A DNA stretch of 64,000 nucleotides from CAIWMF01 sp964402065 (GTDB lineage Bacteria; Verrucomicrobiota; Verrucomicrobiia; Chthoniobacterales; UBA6821), in NCBI GenBank assembly GCA_964402065.1, contig CAYOAN010000006.1:1-64000 (forward strand). The letters are read 5' to 3'. The position numbers were made by a program, and so were the translations under genes. This document shows, piece after piece, positions 25,614 through 33,718 of the stretch; the stretch's first letter is position 1; every line of letters begins with the position of its first letter. The notes beneath the pieces are model-generated. The model saw only the letters and a program-made list of their open reading frames with translations. It ran no database searches and was not told the DNA's origin.

Positions 25614-26136
25614 TCGGAGCAGGAGCAGAAGAAGAAACACCTTTTCCGCTGAGCAGCTGTGAAACTTCTTGCTGTACTTCAATTAAATTTTCGAGACTCA
25701 AATGAGGATCGGTAAGAATAAATGTTTCTCCCGTCACGATATGTTCGTAAAGAAGTGTTGTTTTGTCTGGAGAAGGAAGCGGACGAAGTAATTTTTTCCG
25801 TTCTAGCATGAGCGCTAGAATGTAGGAAACATTTTGATGCTTCGAGTCTTGCTGTTTTAAAAAGTAGCGCAACATCCCTTCTGCATCGTCCTTAGGAAGC
25901 GGTTCTGGCTCTGGCGGAGGTGGAGCCTCGTATTTGGAACGCCAGTGCGAAAAAGGAACCGGCGCCTCTAAATCTTGCTTTCTCTCCTCCCAAGCAGCTT
26001 CGCTTAAGTCGAGGCGTTGGCATTCTTCCTTATTAAAAAAAAGTAGTGTTATAAAAAAATCCCCCTCTGCAAAAGGAACTCCTGTCACTTGGCAGCTATC
26101 TGAACGTGATTTAATATTCCAGTCTTGTTGCATCAT
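25594..26136 (-). CDS. Conserved hypothetical protein (possible zinc-ribbon N-terminus)
   Basis: 180 residues without signal peptide. Near the N-terminus, WNIKSRSDSCQVTGVPFAEGDFFITLLFF resembles a short conserved domain seen in PVC-group hypotheticals (from memory), but only one Cys is present, so metal binding is doubtful. A proline-rich linker (PPPPEPEPLP near 70) joins a helical C-terminal half. It lies 12 bp after lptG and overlaps dus, in one operon; function unknown. Confidence 0.75.
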   Translation of the reverse strand: MMQQDWNIKSRSDSCQVTGVPFAEGDFFITLLFFNKEECQRLDLSEAAWEERKQDLEAPVPFSHWRSKYEAPPPPEPEPLPKDDAEGMLRYFLKQQDSKHQNVSYILALMLERKKLLRPLPSPDKTTLLYEHIVTGETFILTDPHLSLENLIEVQQEVSQLLSGKGVSSSAPAPNEQSIA

Positions 26137-26148
26137 TGTAAAAAAATG

Positions 26149-27279
26149 TTACGAATCTGACCAAGGAAGCTTGATCTTTGGAAGTTCTCGTCCTGTTGCT
26201 TTAACCCAGAGTAGGTAGCACCCTATACTTAAAAAAATAATGTTAGGCCCCCACGCTGCAGCCCATGGAAAACAACGTGATCCTTTTCCTAACGCTAAAA
26301 AAAGATTGTCTGCAAAAAGCAAAGCCGCAAAAAGTCCGACTGCTAATGAGATGCCTCCCAAAATGCTTCTTCGGGAATAAATAACACCCAACGGAGCAGC
26401 GATAAAAATCACAATCAGGCAGGTCCAAGGAAGTGCCCAACGATAATAGAGGTGCGTTATAAACGGGGCCAAACGAACCTTAGAAACATCTTTGTTGTGA
26501 GCTAAATAGTCTTTTAACTCAGGAACACCCAACACATTTGGATCCATTGCTGAACTCCCAATGCGCCAGGGAGATTCACTCCAATCGTGAACATCGCGCT
26601 GATCAACATGATCAAAACTAACAATATTTCCCGCTACATCGACGACGACATGATTGACATCAAAAAAATGCCATGTGTGTGTCGCAGGCTCGTAGATCGC
26701 ATCGACAATGTACCACTTTTCAAGAATATTGCCTTCTGCGTCTTGTTGAATGATTTGTACTTGATACCCTTTTTGTCGCGCTACATCTAGCGCTTGCAGA
26801 TACCAAGTGCGATTATCAGCACGGTTTCGGAAGAGATGGTTTTTTAAAAATTTGGTACTCTTCAAGCCTGTCCTCATTTCATCTTTTAGCTGGTCTTTGA
26901 TCGCCTTGGCCTGAGGTGCTTGCTCGTAATTAAAATAGGTAACCATGGCAACCAATAACAACCCAACAAAAATCAATGGTAAACAAATCCGATAAAGACT
27001 TCTTCCGCTACACAACATTGAAATAATTTCGTTGCTGCGAGACATCTGAGTAAAGGCGTACAACAATGCTAGCAAAATCGCAACTGGAAGACTAAGCACG
27101 ATGACTTCCGGTATTTGCGTGAGATAAAATCGCAAGAGCATGCCAAAAGAAATATGCCCTTGAATAAAATCAGGCGCGTTACTGCTCAAATCCCAAACAA
27201 ACCAAATCGCGATGAATCCGACGATAGAGTAGAAAAAGGGTGTTAGAAATTTTTTGAGAACGTAGAGATCGAGAAGCAT
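26149..27279 (-). CDS. lptG: LptF/LptG-family LPS export permease
   Basis: 376 residues from ATG 27279. The N-terminal DLYVLKKFLTPFFYSIVGFIAIWFVWDL and LPVAILLALLYAFTQMSRSNEIISMLCSGRSL mark the YjgP/YjgQ (LptF/LptG) family; six membrane helices flank a periplasmic jellyroll-like domain (about residues 115-275). With LptB and LptC the pair extracts LPS from the inner membrane. Only one paralogue is here; LptF versus LptG is not certain. First gene of the operon lptG-hypothetical-dus-K channel. A heptamer array lies just before its start. Confidence 0.85.
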   Translation of the reverse strand: MLLDLYVLKKFLTPFFYSIVGFIAIWFVWDLSSNAPDFIQGHISFGMLLRFYLTQIPEVIVLSLPVAILLALLYAFTQMSRSNEIISMLCSGRSLYRICLPLIFVGLLLVAMVTYFNYEQAPQAKAIKDQLKDEMRTGLKSTKFLKNHLFRNRADNRTWYLQALDVARQKGYQVQIIQQDAEGNILEKWYIVDAIYEPATHTWHFFDVNHVVVDVAGNIVSFDHVDQRDVHDWSESPWRIGSSAMDPNVLGVPELKDYLAHNKDVSKVRLAPFITHLYYRWALPWTCLIVIFIAAPLGVIYSRRSILGGISLAVGLFAALLFADNLFLALGKGSRCFPWAAAWGPNIIFLSIGCYLLWVKATGRELPKIKLPWSDS

Positions 27280-27281
27280 GA

Positions 27282-27316
27282 AGATAGCTTGTAGGCTATA
27301 GGCTGTAGATTGTAGG
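27282..27316 (-). repeat. Heptamer array (YCTAYAR) in front of lptG
   Basis: Minus strand carries five consecutive units beginning CTA (CTACAAT, CTACAGC, CTATAGC, CTACAAG, CTATCTT), spaced exactly 7 bases and ending two or three bases before the ATG at 27279. No Shine-Dalgarno. The clearest array of the set. Confidence 0.8.
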
Positions 27317-27412
27317 GGACAGAAAAAAATCAAATTTCATGTTCAAGATAGATTCCCTTTCGAAGAGCGTTTAGATAAACCAAAAAGACCTACCTATTTT
27401 ATAATCAAAGTA

Positions 27413-28582
27413 ATGAAAAATAAATTTCTCTCCTTGCTTTTCCTCATGCTCTCCATGATAAAGCCTACTTCTTTGATGGCAGCTCCTCTTCCTATGTTTG
27501 CAGGAGAAGAGAATCGTTCTGATTCTTCAACGGCTTCAAAAAGTGCCGCAACAACCAGCGAAGCCCATCGTCGCCAGGCAGATCTTGCTTGCCAAGCTGA
27601 TGACTCATTAAATAACAATAACCAAATGGATCCTATTTGTAATAGCATCCGTGGAGAAAAATTGTCGATTGATGAAACAGAGGAACCTCGTACTTCTGAA
27701 GAATCAATAGCAACAGGCAAGAGTGGAGAGGCTTCTGTTAAACAAGTACCTTCTAAAATTTTTTTACCCCACCCTTCTTCATCTTTCGCATCTGCTGATT
27801 CTAGAGAAACTCCTCCACTTGAAGGAAGAATCAGTGATGTCACGAAGTCATCACCTGACTCGACGACATCTCAAGAAGGAAATTCTCTTGCTCTTGTCTC
27901 CGAAGCTCATGCTCATTCTTCTGCCATTAAAGAAGCCGTACTGAAACAGCTTCGTGAGCATCCCTCTGAAAATCACGTTGCAGCCTTGCTTCCAGCCTAT
28001 GCTCAACTCAGAACTCTCGCTCAAGAACAACTAGCTTTTGTAAAATCGCTTCCAGCTGATCATCCAGACCGAGAAGAAATGGTGTTTAAAGCATCGGAGA
28101 TAGTCTCTAACTTTTTAGACGTTGCTCTTCAATCATCTCGGCCTTCTACCGAAGAAGAAAAAAAAGTGTATCTCTATGATGACTTCTTGCCAGCATCTGT
28201 CGACCAAGATTATGGTGCCCTTTATAACAAGCAAGATATCAGAGTGCTCCAATACGAATTCCAATTAGCAAAAGAACTTTTGGAGGAGAAAGGAGATCAA
28301 GGTGAATCTCTTGGTAAGAGATTAGCAACAGTGCGATTAGATCGCTCTTGGAGAGTTCAGCGTTATGTTTCATCAAAAGCTGATGATACTTCTTATCAAG
28401 AACCTTATTGGAGTAATGCTGTAACGGCCAACAAGACAGCCATAAAAAATCGGAAACAGCGTTTTATAGAAACTGGAGCTCCTATTGAAAACCCCATAGA
28501 AGCTAGAAGAGCAGCTATTGGTGATATCCTGGAACTACTGGAAGAAGGATTTAAAGTGGGCGATCGGCAAATGCAATTTTAA
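27413..28582 (+). CDS. Secreted protein of unknown function, N-terminal part of a frameshifted gene
   Basis: 389 residues with a signal peptide (LSLLFLMLSMIKPTSLMAAP). A Ser/Thr/Glu-rich low-complexity region extends to about residue 165, followed by a helical domain (SAIKEAVLKQLREHP and the VYLYDDFLPASVDQDYGALYN block). The frame stops at 28580, but the -1 (plus-strand frame 1) frame is open from 28555 to 29223 and continues in the same compositional style, so the ancestral protein was probably about 610 residues. A single indel or a sequencing error would explain it. No family recognised. Confidence 0.7.
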   Translation: MKNKFLSLLFLMLSMIKPTSLMAAPLPMFAGEENRSDSSTASKSAATTSEAHRRQADLACQADDSLNNNNQMDPICNSIRGEKLSIDETEEPRTSEESIATGKSGEASVKQVPSKIFLPHPSSSFASADSRETPPLEGRISDVTKSSPDSTTSQEGNSLALVSEAHAHSSAIKEAVLKQLREHPSENHVAALLPAYAQLRTLAQEQLAFVKSLPADHPDREEMVFKASEIVSNFLDVALQSSRPSTEEEKKVYLYDDFLPASVDQDYGALYNKQDIRVLQYEFQLAKELLEEKGDQGESLGKRLATVRLDRSWRVQRYVSSKADDTSYQEPYWSNAVTANKTAIKNRKQRFIETGAPIENPIEARRAAIGDILELLEEGFKVGDRQMQF

Positions 28583-29223
28583 GCAGCACAAGGAGTGAAG
28601 AAAGAAATGCTTATCAAGTCGATGATGAGTCAGCAACCTCTTCTCACGAAAGCCAGCAAAGAGAGAATGAGGTTACTGGCGCTGTAGTTTCTAGTGCGGT
28701 AGCCACTTCAAATATTAATCCAACCAATCCGGATGCTGTTGTTAATAGAGCTCGTCAAACTTTTAATGAACTGAGAGATATTGACCAGCAAGCGACAGTA
28801 GCAATTGGAGCTGCTCAAATAAATATTTTGAGGCATGCCATTATTACTTCACCATTAAGAGCAGAATTAACGAGATCTCTTGCAGAAGGAGAACAGCTTC
28901 ATCCTGAAAGCGTGGAAGCGCATGAAGTTGCTATTCATGTTACCCAATCAGTAATTCTTTTTACAGAATTTGTCCTCTCGGCCTTCCCTCGCACAGCAGA
29001 AAGAATTCCTGAAGTTGATACCGTTGAAACTGCTAAACAGGGAGCACGTGCAGCAGTCCTAAGAATAGGTGGTGGTGCAAGAGCGCGTCCTTACTTTCCA
29101 AGTCTCGCTTCTGTCGCTCTCACAGCTGCTCGCAACGCCTTGGAACAAGCAGATGCATTACTTAATGCTGATTTTGATATTTTTACTAGTGTGGCTGATA
29201 TTGAAAATCTCTCATCTCTATAA
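28555..29223 (+). pseudogene. C-terminal remnant of the frameshifted secreted-protein gene
   Basis: Reading frame open from 28555 to the TAA at 29221-29223, shifted by one base from the gene ending at 28582. It has no ATG until the middle and no ribosome site; the earliest plausible independent start is a TTG at 28828. The translation begins SANAILSSTRSEERNAY and includes HEVAIHVTQSVILFTEFVLSAF and an A/R-rich helical end. Composition matches the upstream half, so this is the disconnected C-terminus rather than a separate gene. Confidence 0.7.
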
Positions 29224-29269
29224 AAATAGTCTGTCGTCCATAAACTAGTGCTTATAGAATCCTCCTCCC

Positions 29270-31249
29270 ATGAATGACGAAGCCTCACTCTCCAATGCCG
29301 TCGCCAAGATCTTTAGCTCTGAAGGCCCGCTCGCTCGCATTGCCGGATTTGAAAAGCGTCCTCAGCAGGAGGAGATGGCATGCGCTATTGCGGCTGCTTT
29401 GGAGCAAGAAAAACATCTCGTTGTGGAAGCCGGAACAGGCGTCGGCAAATCACTAGCTTATCTTATCCCTGCTCTCTTAGCCTCACAGCAAGCTGGTCGC
29501 AAGGCTATTATCTCGACACACACCATCACCTTGCAAGAGCAGCTCCTTTACAAAGATATCCCTCTCTTGGAAAAAATCTTGGGGGTCTCGTGTGAAGCGG
29601 TCCTTCTTAAAGGTCGCCAAAATTATCTTTGCCCTGCACGCCTGGAACGGGCGCTCCAACATGGCAACGATCTTTTTTCTGCAGATCTGCTCCCACAACT
29701 TGAACGCCTTCGTCTTTGGAGTGAGACAACAAAAGATGGGACCTTGAGCGATCTTCCAGAAGCACTCGATCCTCAACTTTGGGCGCAAGTTTGCAGCGAA
29801 CGTCATCTCTGCACACCCAAAACTTGCGGAAAAAATCCACGCTGTTTTTATCAAGCAGCCCGACGACGCGCTTTATCAGCTCCGATCTTAATTCTCAACC
29901 ACACCCTTTTCTTCACACTCCTCGAAGATTCCTCTGAGGAAGAAAAGGGCTACCTCTTTGCTAATGATTTCGTGATTTTTGATGAAGCTCATACTATTGA
30001 AGGAATTGCCTCTCGCCATCTCGGCCTCACTATTTCGCAATATGGCCTACGTCAAGTTCTGCATCGTCTTTATTTTCCTCGTACACACAAAGGTCTATTG
30101 CAGCAAGCCAAAGCAACTGGCGCTATCACTGCTGTTGCAGAACTCTTGCCGGAGGTTGATCTTTTTTTTGAAAAAATAGCAGCTCTTTGTCATTTTCAAA
30201 AAGGCCGAGAGTATCGACTTCGAGAAAAAGATCTTGGCTCCTTAAAAAAAATCCTCAAAGAGGCAACTCTTCCTCAGCGCTTGCGGCGACTCAGTCTGTT
30301 AGTTGCCGACCTTGCCGAGAGACTAGAAAATGAAACAGCACAGTCAGAATTGAATGATTTAGCATCACAATTAGAAGGGATGGAAGAAGGCCTTGTTACT
30401 TTTTTAGAGCAACGCGAACCCGATTCTGTTTACTGGGTTGAAAAAACTGGAAAAAATGCTTCTTTTTATAATTTACAGATAGCGCCAGTAAACATTGATC
30501 AACACCTCCAACAACTCCTTTTCCGTAAGGGCGCAACGGCCATCTTAACAAGTGCGACCCTGTCAACAGGAACGCCCGAGCTTTCCTATTTTCGAAAACG
30601 TATTGGGGCCACTCATGTAGAGCCGCTAGAGCTAGGATCTCCTTTTGATTACCAAAAGCAAATGAAACTATATCTGGTTCGCACTATGCCAGATCCGAGG
30701 GAAGAAGATTACGAGTCTGCGCTCGAAAAATGGATTGCACATTTTACAGAACTGAGCGAGGCGCGTGCCTTTGTTCTTTTTACAAGTTATCGCACCATGC
30801 AGGCCGTTGCACAAAAAATGCAGCCTTTCTTTGACAAAAAAAACTGGCAACTCCTTGTACAAGGGGAAACGCTCTCTCGCACACAGATGTTAGAATCATT
30901 CCGTTCTGGCAAGCCGTCTGTCCTTTTTGGAACGGAAAGCTTTTGGACTGGCGTAGATATTCCCGGAGAAGCTCTTTCTAACGTTATTATCACACGCCTT
31001 CCCTTTGCCACACCCGATCAGCCACTCATTGAAGCAAAGCTTGAGCAAATCACTCGCTCAGGTGGCAATGCTTTTGGTGACTACTCACTACCCGAAGCAA
31101 TCTTAAAATTGCGCCAAGGAGTTGGACGACTCATCCGAAACAAAAACGATCATGGTATTATTGCCATCCTTGACAGTCGAATAGTCCATAAAGCTTATGG
31201 CAAAACCTTCTTAACTGCGTTGCCTCCCTGTCAGGTAGAAGTCCTTTAA
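29270..31249 (+). CDS. dinG: DinG-family ATP-dependent DNA helicase (XPD/Rad3-like)
   Basis: 659 residues. Walker A VEAGTGVGKSLAYLIPAL near residue 52, DEAH box VIFDEAHTIEG near 237, and the helicase motif VI region RQGVGRLIRN near 624. Four cysteines for a 4Fe-4S cluster lie between (NYLCPARLE near 123, then CSERHLC, CGKNPRC near 180-200), as in the DinG/XPD group. No exonuclease domain. Acts on DNA structures during repair. Preceded by a degenerate 7-base periodic stretch at 29231-29258. Confidence 0.93.
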   Translation: MNDEASLSNAVAKIFSSEGPLARIAGFEKRPQQEEMACAIAAALEQEKHLVVEAGTGVGKSLAYLIPALLASQQAGRKAIISTHTITLQEQLLYKDIPLLEKILGVSCEAVLLKGRQNYLCPARLERALQHGNDLFSADLLPQLERLRLWSETTKDGTLSDLPEALDPQLWAQVCSERHLCTPKTCGKNPRCFYQAARRRALSAPILILNHTLFFTLLEDSSEEEKGYLFANDFVIFDEAHTIEGIASRHLGLTISQYGLRQVLHRLYFPRTHKGLLQQAKATGAITAVAELLPEVDLFFEKIAALCHFQKGREYRLREKDLGSLKKILKEATLPQRLRRLSLLVADLAERLENETAQSELNDLASQLEGMEEGLVTFLEQREPDSVYWVEKTGKNASFYNLQIAPVNIDQHLQQLLFRKGATAILTSATLSTGTPELSYFRKRIGATHVEPLELGSPFDYQKQMKLYLVRTMPDPREEDYESALEKWIAHFTELSEARAFVLFTSYRTMQAVAQKMQPFFDKKNWQLLVQGETLSRTQMLESFRSGKPSVLFGTESFWTGVDIPGEALSNVIITRLPFATPDQPLIEAKLEQITRSGGNAFGDYSLPEAILKLRQGVGRLIRNKNDHGIIAILDSRIVHKAYGKTFLTALPPCQVEVL

Positions 31250-31347
31250 TTCTTTTCTGGTCCTGTTTTTAATCTTTTTCTTTGAACGTTACTTGCTTAG
31301 TTTAAAGCAGCTAGTCACTTCATTTATTTAACAAACCATTAAAAATC

Positions 31348-31653
31348 ATGAATAAAATAATTGCCTTTTTATTAACTCTACTAGTGCTTCCTGCTGTTTG
31401 TGTAACACCAGCGGCAGCACAGGTGTCAGTAGGAGCTGATGGTGCAACAGCTCCGTCTGAAAAAGCGCAGGTCCCCAAAGGCAATGTCGAGAAGAAAGCT
31501 GTCGTTCGACAAAACCATCGTGCCGCTGGTCAAGGAAATGTAGCTACTACAAAGCGGAACGCTCATGTTGAAAAAGAAAATGTGACTACAAAATCAGCTC
31601 ATCAAGAACCAGTAGAATCATCACACCCAACAGCAACACACCCTGCTAAGTAG
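31348..31653 (+). CDS. Small secreted protein, low complexity
   Basis: 101 residues: signal peptide (AFLLTLLVLPAVCVTPAAAQ, cleavage after AAA likely), then a hydrophilic K/N/H/A/E-rich mature part without cysteines or motifs. A very good intrinsic terminator follows 22 bp after the stop, which supports a real single-gene unit. Similar in style to the secreted protein at 9786. Function unknown. Confidence 0.65.
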   Translation: MNKIIAFLLTLLVLPAVCVTPAAAQVSVGADGATAPSEKAQVPKGNVEKKAVVRQNHRAAGQGNVATTKRNAHVEKENVTTKSAHQEPVESSHPTATHPAK

Positions 31654-31675
31654 GTCATTCTTCACCTCGCTATTT

Positions 31676-31716
31676 ACCCTTTGTTAGAAGTTTCAACTTC
31701 TGACAAAGGGTTTTTT
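31676..31716 (+). terminator. Intrinsic terminator with long stem
   Basis: ACCCTTTGT-TAGAAGTT pairs with AACTTCTG-ACAAAGGGT around a two-base loop, nearly 17 bp, followed directly by T-run. Ends the small secreted protein gene. Confidence 0.92.
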
Positions 31717-31880
31717 ATTAGGATCGTTCAATTCTTAACGACCAAACTGTTCCTAGAAAATTTTGCCCTGTTGTGCTCTTATTTCCTTGAGGCGCTGGTG
31801 GCAAGCATTCTCATACCATCTTATCAAGCACAGTTCCATGATGGGCTGCTGTTATCGTTTCAAAGGAACTCTGATACTAG

Positions 31881-32129
31881 CTATTCGAACGTTTTGGTTT
31901 GAAGATACTCCAATGCTTTATGATAACTTCGTCGTTCCAAATAATGCTGCAACTTAGGATGAAGTCTCTCTGCTTTTAAGCTGGCTTCTAATTTTTCAAG
32001 GCTCTCGGAGACTTCTTGCAGCTTCTTAAGGTGCATAGTGGGATCTTGATCACGAAGCTCGTGATCTGCAATAATCTTCAAACGGTTATTTAGAGCGATT
32101 GAGAGCTGTTGTAATATAGGTGAATTCAT
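31881..32129 (-). CDS. Small helical hypothetical protein
   Basis: 82 residues from ATG 32129 (longer form to 32153). Predicted mostly helical and charged (KKLQEVSESLEKLEASLKAE), ending KALEYLQTKTFE. Coding-like composition on this strand, but no ribosome-binding site and no family recognised. Flanked by a terminator at 31716 and 196 bp of non-coding sequence before the glycosyltransferase gene, whose orientation it shares. Confidence 0.55.
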   Translation of the reverse strand: MNSPILQQLSIALNNRLKIIADHELRDQDPTMHLKKLQEVSESLEKLEASLKAERLHPKLQHYLERRSYHKALEYLQTKTFE

Positions 32130-32287
32130 AAGGGACAACCGGTGATAAAGCATCCAATGTAAGATTTTTCATCCATCTCGAAAAGTGAAAATAGGTTCAT
32201 GGTTGATCATTCACTAAATAGGAACCTTCTTTTTTCATTTGCCTATAACGCACGATAAAGCCCCATCACTTGATAGAAACAGTCATT

Positions 32288-32305
32288 TGTTGCGATCGCA
32301 ACAAT
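32288..32305. repeat. 18-bp perfect palindrome
   Basis: TTGTTGCGATCGCAACAA, fully self-complementary, 21 bp past the stop of the glycosyltransferase gene (minus strand). Contains GCGATCGC. No loop, so more likely a protein or DNA-modification site than an RNA hairpin. Single copy in this window. Confidence 0.6.
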
Positions 32306-32325
32306 AGCTCTTGGAGCATCAGATT

Positions 32326-33411
32326 TCATGATTCTTGTTCGAGACTAGCCCTCAATTCAGGTGTCATATAAACTTCTCGATCTAACTTGGGTCGATAATC
32401 CTCAGCTCGTTGCTTCATGATGATTTCAATTTCTTCTCTTCTACTAAGCACTATCGAAAAAGGATCTTCCTCTTTTTCTAACTCTGGAATACCGCGTCGC
32501 ATCCAGTCCCGCCACAACGCACTAATCTTCATGCCATCTTGGAAATGCTGAAATGGATATTCTTTTAGCAACACCTTTTTCTTTTCTCCTTGCACTTCTT
32601 TTTTGTACTTGCGATACAGCTCTTCAAAAATTTCTTTACCAGAGGGAGGCGGCCTAACTTCTATTAACTCTGCATACCCCGAAAAATGAAAAAAGGTGAG
32701 AGGCTTTCCATTGACCAAATAACGGCTTCCCTCTTTTTTTAACGCCCGCTCGTGAAGATTCCAGCAAGCCACATTGTAACTCTCATTCCTGAGAATCGAA
32801 AGACGGTGCACCATGTAGGCTGCATCGTTGAGATAGGCTTGATCTAAAAAAATGCCTCGTTCATGCACAATGATGCAGTTGTGTTTTGTTTGATCCCACC
32901 ACCATTCTAAAAATTTAATTCCCGTGCGCGTTGCCCCCACATAGCCCGCATTAAAAAGCCCCGAGAGGCGCATGGTCACACGTGGCGGACCAAAACCATC
33001 ATCTTTAATGGTCGTATAACTGTGCGGTGTTAAAGAAAGGTCTGACGAATCGAGCTGCTGCCACGCTTCTTCTAGAGACTGAAAAAACTTCATGTCTGTA
33101 TCGAGGTAGATGACTTTTTTATATCTCTCTAACAGGTGGAGCATCGCAATCGGTTTCAACGCGCAGGCCGCTTGTAACGCATCATATTGAAAAACAAAAT
33201 GCTTCCACTTTTCAGAGACAAGGGTCTTTGCATCACGAATCGTAAAACCTGCTTTTTGATAATCAGGATTCGTCTCATCATAGCCGATGACAAAAAGAAT
33301 AAAGTCACTCTTATTTTCAAATTGTTGGAGCGAATGTCCTAAAACAATAGCCTGGTGAAAACAGTTGTTAGTGATGATGGCTACGATCGCTTGCTGATTT
33401 TTTGGCTTCAT
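32326..33411 (-). CDS. GT8-like glycosyltransferase
   Basis: 361 residues. A nucleotide-sugar-binding GT-A fold with YLDTDMKFFQSLEEAW near residue 97, where the DTD is the metal-binding DxD, an acceptor region with FNAGYVGATRTGIKFLEWWWDQ near 153 and a conserved FFHFSGY near 240. The C-terminal 100 residues are charged and helical. It probably adds a sugar to LPS, glycan or protein; donor unknown. One of few genes with a clear Shine-Dalgarno (GGAGAG, five bases before ATG 33411). Upstream lies a composite repeat. Confidence 0.8.
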   Translation of the reverse strand: MKPKNQQAIVAIITNNCFHQAIVLGHSLQQFENKSDFILFVIGYDETNPDYQKAGFTIRDAKTLVSEKWKHFVFQYDALQAACALKPIAMLHLLERYKKVIYLDTDMKFFQSLEEAWQQLDSSDLSLTPHSYTTIKDDGFGPPRVTMRLSGLFNAGYVGATRTGIKFLEWWWDQTKHNCIIVHERGIFLDQAYLNDAAYMVHRLSILRNESYNVACWNLHERALKKEGSRYLVNGKPLTFFHFSGYAELIEVRPPPSGKEIFEELYRKYKKEVQGEKKKVLLKEYPFQHFQDGMKISALWRDWMRRGIPELEKEEDPFSIVLSRREEIEIIMKQRAEDYRPKLDREVYMTPELRASLEQES

Positions 33412-33440
33412 GTCTCTCCTACTTAGCTCGTGATCAAAAA

Positions 33441-33696
33441 GGTATAGCGCATATTAAATTAAAAGGGGAGCGTTAGAAGCATAGAAATGGCTTCTTGCAA
33501 CAAGGCCGAGAACCAAGCGCTATCGGTGATAACAAGCGAGATGAGATGCACAGGCCCGCAGTGAATGGCCGTACTGGAATCTAGGAAGCTTCGAGCCTGT
33601 CTGCTAACAGACCTAGACGACCTGGTGTCAGCGAATCAAACATGCGCATCAGTGTTACACCGCCATGCGAGGCTATAGAATTTTTTAAAATGCTCT
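33441..33696. repeat. Composite intergenic repeat (family B plus family A end)
   Basis: The left part (33441-33560) begins with the TATAGCGCATATTAAAT-type motif found at 41263 and 62994 and has the GCTATC/GATAAC inner hairpin of family B. The right end (33661-33696, CTATAGAATTTTTTAAAATGCTCT) is the family A terminal block. The element fills most of the 307-bp gap between smc and the glycosyltransferase gene; no gene is supported here. Confidence 0.6.
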
Positions 33697-33718
33697 CAAT
33701 TTATTAACCTAGTTTGTT

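Noticed and set aside
28550..28582. Programmed -1 frameshift at TTTAAAG (28550-28556)
   Set aside because: The zero frame reads TTT AAA, not T TTA AAG, and the -1 frame has a TAA at 28552-28554; a plain indel fits better.
31681..31902. 73-codon plus-strand ORF
   Set aside because: Begins inside an intrinsic terminator and has no ribosome site.
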